From: VXOI01 sp965197575
GTDB taxonomy: Bacteria; Chloroflexota; Dehalococcoidia; Lucifugimonadales; UBA3495
Assembly (NCBI GenBank): GCA_965197575.1
Contig: OZ240214.1
Span: 4,278,001 to 4,342,000, forward strand
Length of the DNA stretch: 64,000 nucleotides
Direction: 5' to 3'
Shown: piece by piece, positions 1-8,866 of the stretch
Position numbering within the stretch: position 1 is the first letter of the stretch
Layout of the letters: each line of letters starts with the position of its first letter
Notes under the pieces: generated by a model
Database searches by the model: none
What the model was told of the DNA's origin: nothing
The model's input: only the letters and a program-made list of their open reading frames with translations
Program-made: the position numbers and the translations under genes

Positions 1-1
1 C

Positions 2-328
2 CATAATAACCTGGCTTGGACCGACGCGACGATTCGCTTCCCCGACCCGGCGATGCTCCGCATAATCTACTACAGCGGCGGGTGTTGCCACTTCTTCGAA
101 AGCGAAACAATAGACCGGGTTTACGAGGATTTGCAGGTAACAGCCGATCCCGCCGCCCGGGACGCGCTGATGCGAGAAGCGGGCGACCATATCTTCGAAG
201 AGTATGGCACCTTGCCCCTGTTGTGGCTCTCCCAAGAATTCGTGGTGAACCCGGCGGTTGTGGCGGAATACAAAACTTCCGGTCTCGGCCCCCCACGCCA
301 ATTGGAGTACGTCAAGGCAGCGCGATAA
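2..328 (+). CDS. Solute-binding protein family 5, C-terminal part (SBP0)
   Basis: The reading frame is open from base 2 and ends at a TAA at 326-328, so this is the last ~108 residues of a gene that starts before the window. The residues line up with the C-termini of the five complete SBP genes that follow: an 'AWTDAT' stretch, a 'CCHFFES' motif and a 'FVVNPAVVAEY' stretch close to the end. The family (SBP_bac_5) binds oligopeptides, nickel or other small ligands outside the membrane and hands them to an ABC permease. It is the first visible member of the tandem array. The ligand is unknown. Confidence 0.85.
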   Translation, partial: HNNLAWTDATIRFPDPAMLRIIYYSGGCCHFFESETIDRVYEDLQVTADPAARDALMREAGDHIFEEYGTLPLLWLSQEFVVNPAVVAEYKTSGLGPPRQLEYVKAAR

Positions 329-370
329 AACCCACAATATTGACCTGATCCCCTGAGGGAGCGGCGGTTA

Positions 371-519
371 ATAACGCCCGTAAGTAAAAACTTCCGGGCG
401 TGAGGGCCGCAATTCTTCTTGGAGGCCGGGTTCTGGAGATGACCTACAACTAAACTCTTCACCCGCTTGCCGGGTGCTGTATCAGTAGCCTGCTCAGACA
501 CCGTGGACAGAGGTTATTT
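371..519 (+). repeat. SBP leader repeat L1 with hairpin
   Basis: This is the first of five related intergenic leaders that precede the complete SBP genes. It has a hairpin at 375-400 (CGCCCGTAAGT / ACTTCCGGGCG, one mismatch), a conserved middle part containing TTGCCGGGTG, and the ribosome-site block ACAGAGGTTATTT directly before the start codon. There is no T-run after the hairpin, so a simple terminator is unlikely. It has the 'CAGACACCGTGGACAG' variant rather than the CTAG-containing variant that the IS630 copies hit. Confidence 0.7.
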
Positions 520-2283
520 ATGAGGCAGCTAAGCGTTTCCCGCGGACTAGGCATTCTCATTGTTTTAGGGTTGCTTGCGGCAATCGCCTGTGGCGGGGCA
601 TCGACGGCAACATCTCCCGCACCCACGGCTGCCGCTTCGGCGCCGACAGCCGCGCCCGGTGAAACCCCGGTCGCCGTCCCTACCACGGCTCCCACGGTCG
701 CCCCACCGCCAGCGGCCGGCGCTCAGCCGGTGGCGCAGCGGTTGAGGGTGATTTCCAGATCGGAACGTGAGAGCAACGATCCTGCTCTAGTCATATCACA
801 CCACATGCACCAGTTTGACAACGTGTATGAGACGTTGTTTTATGATGACCAATTCTTCAAGTTCGTGCCTAATCTTGTCACCGAATGGAGCGTGAGCCCA
901 GATGGGAAGAATTGGACCTTCGAGCTGCGAAAGGGGGTCCCGTTCCACGGTGACTGGGGAGAATTTACCACCAAGGATGTGGTGCATACTATTGAGCGGT
1001 TAACTCGATCTGACAGTGCAAATACCCGGATAGATGATTTGAAGATGTTCCTGGGAAGTCATGAGGTGGTGGATGACTATGAGATGGTCTTCCGCCTGCC
1101 CCAGCCTTTTTTGGATGGCCCCTTCCTATTCAGCGGTCAAGTTCAAACCCACATTATGAGCAAGGAGTTCTTTGACACCAAAGGCCAGGCGGGCGTGCAA
1201 GAAGAGATGATAGGTACCGGACCCTACCGGTTCGTAGAACGGTCGTCCGGCGCATATGTCCTGCACGAGCAGGTGCCATACGAACACTGGCGGGTAGCAC
1301 CTGATTTCCAGGAGCTACAATTCTTCTTTGTGATCGAGCCTTCCACATCACTGGCCATGTTATTAGCTGATGAGGTGGATATTGGTGTTCTACCCTTCGA
1401 TCTCCAAGCTACCGCGCTGGGCCAGGGCCTTGAGGTGGTCCAATCCACCGCTCCAACCATTGTGGTGTATGCCGAGTTTGGTGGGAATTATCTGCCGACC
1501 TCAGAGTATTACGACGACACCATTCCCATTCCTTGGGCGCTCCCTGGTGAGGCTGGGCGTAAGGTGCGGAAGGCCTTGAACCTGGCAATAAACCGAGAGG
1601 AAATTCAAGACACTATTCTGGGTGGTAGAGGAGAGACGATGCCGATTACGTTCTGGGCCTCTCACCTGCGAGGGTGGGACCCGGGATGGATTGAGAGATT
1701 TAAGGTGGATTACAGGTATGATCCCCTGCGTGCCAAAGAGTTGCTGGCCGAAGTTGAGGCGGAGCTAGGGGAACCTCTAGACTGGTCCCAAAGCATCTAC
1801 TTGCTTACTCCACGCCCTGAGCTTGGGGAGCTGGCGGATATCGGTGAAGCTGTTGCCAACTACTGGCGGGATGTTGGAGTGCCTATAAAGCTAGAGGAAA
1901 GGGAGTTCGCCTATTTCCTTGAGAAATTCCTCGCAGGGAAAATACACGGCATAGCCTGGACCGATGCAACGCCGTGGCGCTCCACCGATAGGGAGCAGAT
2001 CAGAGTGATCTACGTTAGTAAGAGTAAGGATGGCCCTGTCAATTTCTTCGAAAGCCAGTTCGTTGAAGACAAGTACGATGAATTCTTAGCAACCGTGAAC
2101 CTGGATGAGCGGGACCGAATCCTGAGAGAGATAGGCGAGCATCTCTTCGTTGAATATGCCACCGCACCCATGTTTTCCATCCACAGTGAGTATGTTATAA
2201 ACCCGCGGGTTGTGGCGGATTATCAAACCTCAGGTCTCCGTCCCCCACGGCATTTGGAGTACGCCAAGGCGGTGATGAAGTAG
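520..2283 (+). CDS. Lipoprotein solute-binding protein family 5 (SBP1)
   Basis: 587 aa. Residues 1-23 form a lipoprotein signal with hydrophobic core 'LGILIVLGLLAAIA' and lipidation cysteine C24. Residues 25-75 are an Ala/Pro/Thr-rich linker, and the rest is an SBP_bac_5 domain typical of oligopeptide/nickel ABC systems. The protein should sit on the outer face of the membrane. The first ~75 codons are nearly identical at DNA level to those of SBP2-SBP5, while the mature domain is strongly diverged. The ATG follows a conserved ACAGAGG ribosome site. An amidohydrolase gene follows 57 bp downstream and may be co-transcribed. No permease or ATPase gene is nearby, so the partner must be elsewhere. 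Ligand unknown. Confidence 0.9.
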   Translation: MRQLSVSRGLGILIVLGLLAAIACGGASTATSPAPTAAASAPTAAPGETPVAVPTTAPTVAPPPAAGAQPVAQRLRVISRSERESNDPALVISHHMHQFDNVYETLFYDDQFFKFVPNLVTEWSVSPDGKNWTFELRKGVPFHGDWGEFTTKDVVHTIERLTRSDSANTRIDDLKMFLGSHEVVDDYEMVFRLPQPFLDGPFLFSGQVQTHIMSKEFFDTKGQAGVQEEMIGTGPYRFVERSSGAYVLHEQVPYEHWRVAPDFQELQFFFVIEPSTSLAMLLADEVDIGVLPFDLQATALGQGLEVVQSTAPTIVVYAEFGGNYLPTSEYYDDTIPIPWALPGEAGRKVRKALNLAINREEIQDTILGGRGETMPITFWASHLRGWDPGWIERFKVDYRYDPLRAKELLAEVEAELGEPLDWSQSIYLLTPRPELGELADIGEAVANYWRDVGVPIKLEEREFAYFLEKFLAGKIHGIAWTDATPWRSTDREQIRVIYVSKSKDGPVNFFESQFVEDKYDEFLATVNLDERDRILREIGEHLFVEYATAPMFSIHSEYVINPRVVADYQTSGLRPPRHLEYAKAVMK

Positions 2284-2340
2284 GGGGAATGGCGGCGAAG
2301 TGAGTTACTTTCCAGAATCGAATGCAGGAGGATCTAAGTA

Positions 2341-3462
2341 ATGGCTGACTACAGAATCATATCGTCAGACAACCATGTGGCTGAGCCAGCAGACCTGTGG
2401 ACCAGCAGAGTCGAGCCCAAGTTTAGAGACCGCGCCCCCCACGTCGAATCCATGGAGGACGGAGATTTTTGGTTCTGCGACGGCTCAAGGTTCGGCGGTC
2501 TCTCTGCCTCCGGCGCCAACGTGGGCTTGCGGTTTGAGGAGCCGGAAAAGTTAAGTACCAAACATCGAATTGAAGAGTCCCGGCCCGGTGGGTACATTCC
2601 CGAGGAGCACGTAAAAGACATGGAGATCGACGGGGTGGATGTAAGCATAGTCTACCCTACTATCGGTCTTTTCCTGTACCGGGTGCCAGACAGTGAGCTT
2701 CTAACATCCCTCTTCGGGACATACAATGACTGGCTGGCGGAATTCTGTAATCCCTTCCCGGAGCGGCTCAAGGGTATCGCCATGCTCAATGTAGACGACG
2801 TGTCGGGGAGCGTAAAGGAGTTGGAACGCTGCGCGAAGATGGGGCTTGCGGGAGGCATGATCACTGTGTATCCGCCCTCTGGGAGGGGATACTATTTACC
2901 GGAGTACGACCTTCTCTGGGCAGCAGCCCAAGACCTGGAGATGCCCCTTGGTCTCCACTTGGTCACAGAGCGTCCGGGTCAGGACTCCGGGGCCAACATT
3001 GATCGTGGTTTCTCCAGGCCCGCCGCAATTACCAACGCGGACCACTGGATACGGATGGCTACTGGTGACATGATCTTCAGTGGAGTCTTCGAGCGGTATC
3101 CAAAACTGCAAATAGGAGCGGTGGAGTTCGAGCTGTCCTGGGTCCCCCATTTCCTGGAACGGATGGACTTCAATTACAACGAGAGGTCTGCCAGAAACGA
3201 GATGTACCGGTTTAAGGAGGATATGCTCCCCAGTGACTATTTCCACCGGAACGTATTCCTGGGTTTTCAGGAAGATGCCCTAGCGATAAAGCTTCGGGAC
3301 ATCATAGGAGTGGATCAGCTCCTGTGGGGCTCAGATTATCCCCATACCGAATCCACCTTCCCAAGAAGCCGGCAGATTCTGGAGGAGATTCTGGCCGATT
3401 GCACCGAGGAGGAGAAGGCCAAAATCGCAGGCGGCAATGCTGCTAGGGTGTACAAGGTATAG
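2341..3462 (+). CDS. Amidohydrolase family 2 (TIM-barrel metal hydrolase)
   Basis: 373 aa, a usual length for amidohydrolase_2 (ACMSD-like) enzymes. It begins with 'SDNHVAEP' (residues 9-16), the variant of the N-terminal metal motif common in this subfamily. It has a central His in 'LGLHLVTE' and the C-terminal 'WGSDYPHTEST' motif carrying the expected catalytic Asp. The family cleaves C-N, C-C or C-O bonds, often decarboxylating or ring-processing small acids in the cytoplasm. An AGGAGG site at 2326-2331 fixes the ATG. It is probably co-transcribed with SBP1, which suggests uptake followed by hydrolysis of one substrate, but this is inference. Exact substrate cannot be read. Confidence 0.88.
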   Translation: MADYRIISSDNHVAEPADLWTSRVEPKFRDRAPHVESMEDGDFWFCDGSRFGGLSASGANVGLRFEEPEKLSTKHRIEESRPGGYIPEEHVKDMEIDGVDVSIVYPTIGLFLYRVPDSELLTSLFGTYNDWLAEFCNPFPERLKGIAMLNVDDVSGSVKELERCAKMGLAGGMITVYPPSGRGYYLPEYDLLWAAAQDLEMPLGLHLVTERPGQDSGANIDRGFSRPAAITNADHWIRMATGDMIFSGVFERYPKLQIGAVEFELSWVPHFLERMDFNYNERSARNEMYRFKEDMLPSDYFHRNVFLGFQEDALAIKLRDIIGVDQLLWGSDYPHTESTFPRSRQILEEILADCTEEEKAKIAGGNAARVYKV

Positions 3463-3550
3463 AGGACCAATAAAAACCCGAAATATAAGCGCAAAGGTCA
3501 CAGGGATTGGCCACTAAGTTGCGGTGGGAAGGTCTTAGATCGTCTCGCGT

Positions 3551-3685
3551 TGATTTCGCCCGGAGGTTCCTACTTCCGGGCGTGAGGGCCGCAATTCCTC
3601 TTGGAGGTCGGGTTCTGGAGATGACCGGCAACTGAGCTCTCCACCTCCTTGCCGGGTGTTGCATCAGTAACGTACTCAGAGACTA
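3551..3685 (+). repeat. SBP leader repeat L2, interrupted by IS630 copy 1
   Basis: This leader belongs to SBP2. It carries the hairpin CGCCCGGAGGT / ACTTCCGGGCG at 3557-3582, then the conserved GAGGGCCGCAATTC and TTGCCGGGTG blocks. It is cut at 3684-3685, the TA inside 'GACTAG', by IS630 copy 1. The remainder of the leader ('CTAGGGACAGAGGTTATTT') continues right after the element at 4893. Confidence 0.7.
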
Positions 3686-4892
3686 GTATTGTTTCAATTT
3701 AATCCTGATGGATAGATATGTTGGAGTTTACTGCGGGCGTCTTGAGTGGAGAACCGCCAGTCGATGACGGCGCCAGCATCGTTGCGCTCGCGTTCGAGCG
3801 CGGCGACCTCCCGTCTCAGCAACGCTTCATCGCCGACCCGGCGGTTCAGACACTGTCTGCTGAAGACGCTCAACTCGATCTCGGCCATGTTCAGCCAGCT
3901 TCCATGTGTGGGAGTGTGGTGAAACTCCAGGCGCTTGGCTATACGACGCGCTTCGGACGCTCCAAAGGCTTCGTAGAGCGAGCCCAGCTTGTGGGTATTG
4001 AGATTGTCCAACACCAGCCGGACGACCCTGGCGTGGGGGTACGCCTCCTCAACCAGCCACTTCATCTGGTGAGCGAAGTCCACAGCAGTGCGGCGCCCGG
4101 TCACTTCGACGTGTCTCCATCCTCCCTTCGGCTCACAGAACATGAACAGGTTTCGGGTCCCGTTTCGCTGGTACTCGGTGTCATAGCGTTCCACCCGTCC
4201 GGGCTTGGCCTTGATGGGCGGCCTCACGTCCTCGATCAACTGCTTGGAGGTCTCGTCGAAACACACCACGGGACGCTCCGGGTCGTAGTCTTCGTGGTAC
4301 AGGTCCAGCACATCCTCCATCCGGGCCACGAACTCCCCGCTCACCTTGGGGATGCACCACTCTTTCTTCTTCCATGGTTTGAGTTCGTTTTTTTGAGTAT
4401 CTGGCGCACCGTCTCCAGGGATATGCTCCCGGCAAACTCCATCGCCACCACCTTGTCAGCAAGTAGCTGGAGCGTCCAGTGCGCGTGTCCTTCGGGCGCA
4501 TTGCTGCACGCGATGGCGACGAGGTGCGCCTCCTGTCTGCCGCTCAGCTTGCGCTCACGGCCTGACCGTGGCCGGTCGTTGATTGCGGCTTCCACCCCCT
4601 CCTCGACGAACCGTCTGCGCACTCTGGCAACAGTGGCGGCGCTGAGCGAAACCGCCTCAGCCGCCTCACGGTCTAAGAGTCCTTCGTCAGCTTTCAACAG
4701 CGCAAGGGCCCGCTTTACCGTGCGGGCCAACGGCTTGCCACGGCCGGATGTTTCAATCAGAGCGAAGCGTTCGGATTGGGTCAGTTCGACTTTGTATTTG
4801 GAGACAGGCATGTCAGGTACGGCCTCACTAAAGGATTTTACCCAAGCCTACCTGATCTTCTTTATGATTGTAAGACTTTCTGGAAACGGTAC
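3686..4892 (-). mobile_element. IS630-family element, copy 1
   Basis: A 1207-bp element flanked by TA on both sides (3684-3685 and 4893-4894), the duplication expected for IS630/Tc1-mariner transposases. The terminal inverted repeat is GTACCGTTTCCAG at the right end and the mutated GTATTGTTTCAA at the left end. It matches copy 2 (8867-10073) in length and sequence but lies in the opposite orientation. The paralogous empty site 'GACTAGGGACAG' is preserved before SBP5 near 12050. It separates the SBP2 leader from the SBP2 start codon. Confidence 0.9.
3694..4811 (-). CDS. IS630-family transposase, read through a -1 frameshift (copy 1)
   Basis: Two overlapping frames encode one transposase of ~372 aa. 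Frame A (4811 down to 4341) gives the helix-turn-helix part with 'EAAEAVSLSAATVARVRRRF'. Frame B (to 3694) gives the catalytic DDE part: 'VCFDETSK' (first Asp), 'LVLDNLNTH' (second Asp) and 'NMAEIELSV' (Glu). The frames join at a run of seven A on the coding strand (T7 at 4388-4394), where a -1 slip gives 'LKKNELKPW'. The identical run and the same two-frame layout in copy 2 argue for programmed frameshifting rather than decay. It cuts and pastes its own element at TA sites. Confidence 0.85.
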
Positions 4893-4910
4893 TAGGGACA
4901 GAGGTTATTT

Positions 4911-6716
4911 ATGAGGCGGCTAAGCGTTTCCCGCGGACTAGGCATTCTCATTGTTTTAGGGTTGCTTGCGGCAATCGCCTGTGGCGGGGCATCGACGGCA
5001 ACTTCCCCCGCACCCACGGCTGCCGCTTCGGCGCCGACAGCCGTGCCCGGTGAAACCCCGGCCGCCGTCCCTACCACGGCTCCCACGGCTACGCCACCGC
5101 CAGCGGCCGACGCTCAGCCGGTGGTGCAGCGTCTGCGGGTGGCGGTGGCGATAGAACGAGAGAGCAACGACCCTCATCAGGTACCCCTTTCTGCCTCGGC
5201 CCAGAATTTGCCCATGTACGAGGCCTTGGTCCGGTTTAATAAACTCGCAGAGTTCGTTCCCATGTTAGCCACCGGTTGGGAGGTCAGCTCTGACCTGAAG
5301 GACTGGACTTTCGACCTGAGAAAGGGCGTCCAATGGCATCGGGGCTTTGGCGAGGTCACCACCGCAGACGTGGTGCACAGTATCGAGCGCCATACCCGGG
5401 AGGAGAGCATATCGGCTGATGCCAAATTCTGGCGTGAGAGCGTAATAGACAACATAGAAGTGGTGGACGACTACCAGATCGTTTACCACCTACCGCAACC
5501 CAAGCTGGATATCCCCGAGATTTCCATCACTCACAGGCATACCTGGATACTAAATAAGGCCCACTTCGACGTGGAGGGCCAGGAAGGTATAGAGAGCAAT
5601 CCTGTGGGTACCGGACCATATCAGTTCGTGGAGCGGGTGGGGGGAGCCTATGTCCTGTACGAACGGGTCCCTTACCAACACTGGCGTAAAACTCCCGATT
5701 TTCCGGAGCTTCAGATTTTCTTCGTCAAGGAGCAGTCCACCCGGCTGGCCATGCTCCTGGCGGGTGAGGCCGACATCGTCACACTACCCTCAGACCTGGA
5801 GTCTACGGCGGTGAGCAATGGCATGGAGGTGATTCCGGCAAGGGTGGGAACAGCGCCCCTCTACCTGATGTTCGGCGGCAATTTTTATCCGGATAAACCT
5901 GTTGGCACACGGAAGGGAGAACACCCAAACTTACCCTTTTCCGATGTTTTGCATCCCGTAACGGAAGTCCCCTGGGTGGACAGAAGGGTGCGGGAAGCGC
6001 TGAACCGGGCAGTGAATCGGGAACAGCTTCAAGCAACCATCTTGGGCGGGAAGGGCGAACCTATGCCGGTGCCCTTTTATCATGCTTCGATGCGGGGCTG
6101 GAACCCGGAGTGGCTGGAGCGCTACGAGGAGAACTACGGGTATGACCTGGAGCGGGCCAGAGAACTGCTGGCCGAGGTGGAGGCCGAGATTGGGGAACCC
6201 TTGGACTGGTCCAAGCTGGTTTTCCTGATTACTCCCCGTCCGGAGGTCACCGAGCTAGCCGATGTAGGGGAGGCCATCTCAAACTATTGGAGAGATATTG
6301 GAGTTGATTTAAAGCTTGAAGTACAGGAATTCGCCACGTTCCGGGAGCATATTATCCGAGGAAGCGTTGGCGGTGTCGCCTGGGCTGATGGGACCATCAG
6401 GTTTGAAGATCCTCGAATGCTGGAGGTTGTGTACTATAGCGGGCGAGATCCGGCCGTTGGAGGTATTTGTTGCCACTTCTTCGAACGGGACACTATAGAC
6501 AGCGTTTTCGAGAAATTAGTCCCAGCAACGGATTTTGATGTTCGTGACCAGTTGCTCCGGGAGGCGGGTAATTTCATCTATGAGGAATACGCCTTGCTTC
6601 CCCTGTTCTGGATGACGGCTAGCTTCACCGTAAACCCGGAAGTGGTGGCGGATTACCCCACTACAGGATTCAGAGGAGCACAGGACCTGGAAGACGTGGT
6701 AGCCGTGAAGAAGTAG
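4911..6716 (+). CDS. Lipoprotein solute-binding protein family 5 (SBP2)
   Basis: 601 aa with signal peptide, lipidation Cys at 24, Ala/Pro/Thr linker to about residue 78, then an SBP_bac_5 domain. Its N-terminal block is almost base-for-base that of SBP1, whereas the binding domain is closer to SBP4 and SBP5 (shared 'GTGPYQFVER', 'VPWVDRRVREALNRAVNRE' and 'ICCHFFE' stretches). The start codon keeps its ACAGAGG ribosome site, but the upstream leader is separated from it by the 1207-bp IS630 copy 1. Transcription must therefore come from the IS end or be reduced. Extracytoplasmic ligand-binding role; ligand unknown. Confidence 0.9.
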   Translation: MRRLSVSRGLGILIVLGLLAAIACGGASTATSPAPTAAASAPTAVPGETPAAVPTTAPTATPPPAADAQPVVQRLRVAVAIERESNDPHQVPLSASAQNLPMYEALVRFNKLAEFVPMLATGWEVSSDLKDWTFDLRKGVQWHRGFGEVTTADVVHSIERHTREESISADAKFWRESVIDNIEVVDDYQIVYHLPQPKLDIPEISITHRHTWILNKAHFDVEGQEGIESNPVGTGPYQFVERVGGAYVLYERVPYQHWRKTPDFPELQIFFVKEQSTRLAMLLAGEADIVTLPSDLESTAVSNGMEVIPARVGTAPLYLMFGGNFYPDKPVGTRKGEHPNLPFSDVLHPVTEVPWVDRRVREALNRAVNREQLQATILGGKGEPMPVPFYHASMRGWNPEWLERYEENYGYDLERARELLAEVEAEIGEPLDWSKLVFLITPRPEVTELADVGEAISNYWRDIGVDLKLEVQEFATFREHIIRGSVGGVAWADGTIRFEDPRMLEVVYYSGRDPAVGGICCHFFERDTIDSVFEKLVPATDFDVRDQLLREAGNFIYEEYALLPLFWMTASFTVNPEVVADYPTTGFRGAQDLEDVVAVKK

Positions 6717-6754
6717 GGCCACTCTTGGCATGACCCCTTGAGGAGGCGTGAGTA

Positions 6755-6904
6755 GACAGCGCCCGGAAGTAAAAACTTCCCGGCGTGAGGGCCGCAATTC
6801 TTCTTGGAGGCCGGGTTCTGGAGACGACCTACAACTAAACTCTTCACCCGCTTGCCGGGTGCTGTATCAGTAGCCTGATCAGACACCGTGGACAGGGGTT
6901 ACTT
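6755..6904 (+). repeat. SBP leader repeat L3 with hairpin
   Basis: Intact leader before SBP3. The hairpin GCCCGGAAGT / ACTTCC-CGGC lies at 6760-6785 and is followed by the same GAGGGCCGCAATTC and TTGCCGGGTG blocks as L1. It is the closest relative of L1, sharing the 'CAGACACCGTGGACAG' variant that lacks the CTAG hit by IS630. A GGGGTTACTT variant precedes the start codon. Confidence 0.7.
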
Positions 6905-8701
6905 ATGATGCGACTAAGCGTTTCCCGCGGACTAGGCATTCTCATTGTTTTAGCGTTGCTTGCGGTAATCGCCTGTGGCGGGGCATCGACGGCAACATCC
7001 CCCGCACCCACGGCTGCCGCTTCGGCGCCGACAGCCGTGCCCGGTGAAACCCCGGCCGCCGTCCCTACCACGGCTCCCACGGCTACGCCACCGCCAGCGG
7101 CCGACGCTCAGGCGGTGGTGCAGCGTCTGAGGGTGGCCGCTCTATGGGACCGGGACACCAACGACCCTGCCCTGGTGACCATATCCCGGAGTAATCAGTA
7201 TCTTCCGATGTACGAAGCCCTGGTGGAATACGATGAGTTCGCGCAATATGTACCCATGCTGGCTACCGATTGGGAGGTGAGTCCGGACGCTAAAGTCTGG
7301 ACATTCAATCTGCGCAAGGGAGTCCAGTGGCACAAAGGCTTCGGTGAATTCACGGCTAGGGATATAGCTCATACCTTTGAACGATATATCCGGCCTGATA
7401 CCCTCGCAGCAGATGCGTCAACGGTGTTCAAGCCGATCGCAGAAAAGGGCAGTCTCGACGTCATCGGCGACTACAAGATAGTCTGGCGCCTAGATGTCCC
7501 CAGAGTGGACTGGAACGAGACTCTGGCCAGTAATTGGTTCTTCCAGATTCTCAGCAAAGCCCACTTTGACGCTGAGGGCCAGGAAGGAGTAGAGATAAGC
7601 GCGGTGGGAACAGGCCCATACCAGTTTGTGGAACGGACAACCGCCTATGTCCTGTACGAGCGGGTACCCTACAAACACTGGCGAGTCACGCCTGACTTCC
7701 CTGAACTGCAATTGCTTAATGTGGCCGAGCCTGCCACCGTCTTGGCCATGGTACTGGCTGGCGAGGCGGATATTGTCCAGCTTCCCACGGACTTGTTAGA
7801 GACCGCCATATCAAGGGGGATGGAATCCATCACCGCGAGGGTCCCAACAGTGGCCATCTACAGCATGTTCGGTGGAAATCTCCGCGAGGATACGCTGGGC
7901 ACCAGGAAGGGGGATAAGCCGGACCTACCCGGCTCCGACATATTCCATCCCGCCTCGGAAGTCCCTTGGGTGGATAGGAGGGTGCGAGAGGCCCTGAACC
8001 GGGCAGTGGATCGGGACGAGCTTAAAGCAACCATTTTGGCCGGCAGGGGCGATCCCATGTACGTGACCTTTTGGCAACCAGCAATGAGGGGCTGGAACGA
8101 GGACTGGGAGAACCAGTTTGATGACAAGTATGGCTACGACCCGCAGCGGGCCCGAGAGCTATTGGAAGAGTTCAGGGCAGACGTTTTTGGCGATCAACCA
8201 ATAGATTGGTCCAAGACAGTTTTTATGATCACCCCGCGTCCTTCGTCCCAGGAGACCGAGGACGTAGCCGAGGCCATAACCAGCTACTGGCGCGATGTCG
8301 GGGTGGAGATAAAGATAGAGACGAGAGAACAGGCATTCGTCATCGAGAAGCACATCCTTCCGGGAGCCATGGGGGGCATCGCCTGGACCGACGCGACCCG
8401 ACAATTCAGTGACCCGTTGATGCTGGGGATAATCTACTGGAGCGGGAACTTTTGTTGCCACTTCTTCGAATCCAAGGAAGTGGACGATATCTACGATAAG
8501 CTGGTGCTGGAAACAGACCTCAATGAGCGAGACCGACTCCTGAGAGAAGCGGGCAATTTTCTCTTCAGTGAGTACGCTACTGTTCCCCTATTCTGGCTAT
8601 CCGCCGAGTTCGTGGTGAATCCCAAGGTCGTGGCCGACTACCCTACCAGCGGTCAGTTCCCGCCCCGCGACCTGGAAAAAGTGAAGGCGGTGATGAAGTA
8701 A
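6905..8701 (+). CDS. Lipoprotein solute-binding protein family 5 (SBP3)
   Basis: 598 aa. Signal peptide with hydrophobic 'LGILIVLALLAVIA', lipidation Cys at 24, Pro/Ala/Thr linker, then an SBP_bac_5 domain. The start at 6905 is aligned with the other array members (ATG ATG CGA). The binding domain is the most distinct of the visible set: it has a two-residue gap in 'FVERTTAYVLYERV' and 'CCHFFESKEVDD' near the end. The leader upstream is uninterrupted, so unlike SBP2 and SBP4 it keeps a normal 5' region. It probably binds a ligand different from its neighbours. This is inferred from divergence only. Confidence 0.9.
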   Translation: MMRLSVSRGLGILIVLALLAVIACGGASTATSPAPTAAASAPTAVPGETPAAVPTTAPTATPPPAADAQAVVQRLRVAALWDRDTNDPALVTISRSNQYLPMYEALVEYDEFAQYVPMLATDWEVSPDAKVWTFNLRKGVQWHKGFGEFTARDIAHTFERYIRPDTLAADASTVFKPIAEKGSLDVIGDYKIVWRLDVPRVDWNETLASNWFFQILSKAHFDAEGQEGVEISAVGTGPYQFVERTTAYVLYERVPYKHWRVTPDFPELQLLNVAEPATVLAMVLAGEADIVQLPTDLLETAISRGMESITARVPTVAIYSMFGGNLREDTLGTRKGDKPDLPGSDIFHPASEVPWVDRRVREALNRAVDRDELKATILAGRGDPMYVTFWQPAMRGWNEDWENQFDDKYGYDPQRARELLEEFRADVFGDQPIDWSKTVFMITPRPSSQETEDVAEAITSYWRDVGVEIKIETREQAFVIEKHILPGAMGGIAWTDATRQFSDPLMLGIIYWSGNFCCHFFESKEVDDIYDKLVLETDLNERDRLLREAGNFLFSEYATVPLFWLSAEFVVNPKVVADYPTSGQFPPRDLEKVKAVMK

Positions 8702-8740
8702 GCCCACTCTTGGCATGACCCCTTGAGGAGGCGTGAGTAG

Positions 8741-8866
8741 ACAGCGCCCGTAAGACAAGAACCTCCGGGAGAGGGGAAGGAAATCCATTGGGGGTCAGGA
8801 TGACTCAGGGCTTAACCTTGATCATCGACATGCCGGGTGTTGCATCAGTAATGTACTCAGAGACTA
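8741..8866 (+). repeat. SBP leader repeat L4, interrupted by IS630 copy 2
   Basis: Leader of SBP4. The hairpin region is degenerate here (CGCCCGTAAGACAAGAACCTCCGGGAG) and the middle part differs from L1-L3. The distal part with TGCCGGGTGTTGCATCAGTAA and 'CTCAGAGACTAG' matches L2. It is broken at the TA at 8865-8866 by IS630 copy 2 and resumes at 10074. Confidence 0.65.

Noticed and set aside
3718..4914. Long plus-strand open frame (398 aa) opposite IS630 copy 1, and its mirror at 8857-10041 in copy 2
   Set aside because: It is antisense to the transposase, has no family resemblance, and is preserved only because the opposite strand codes for the transposase.
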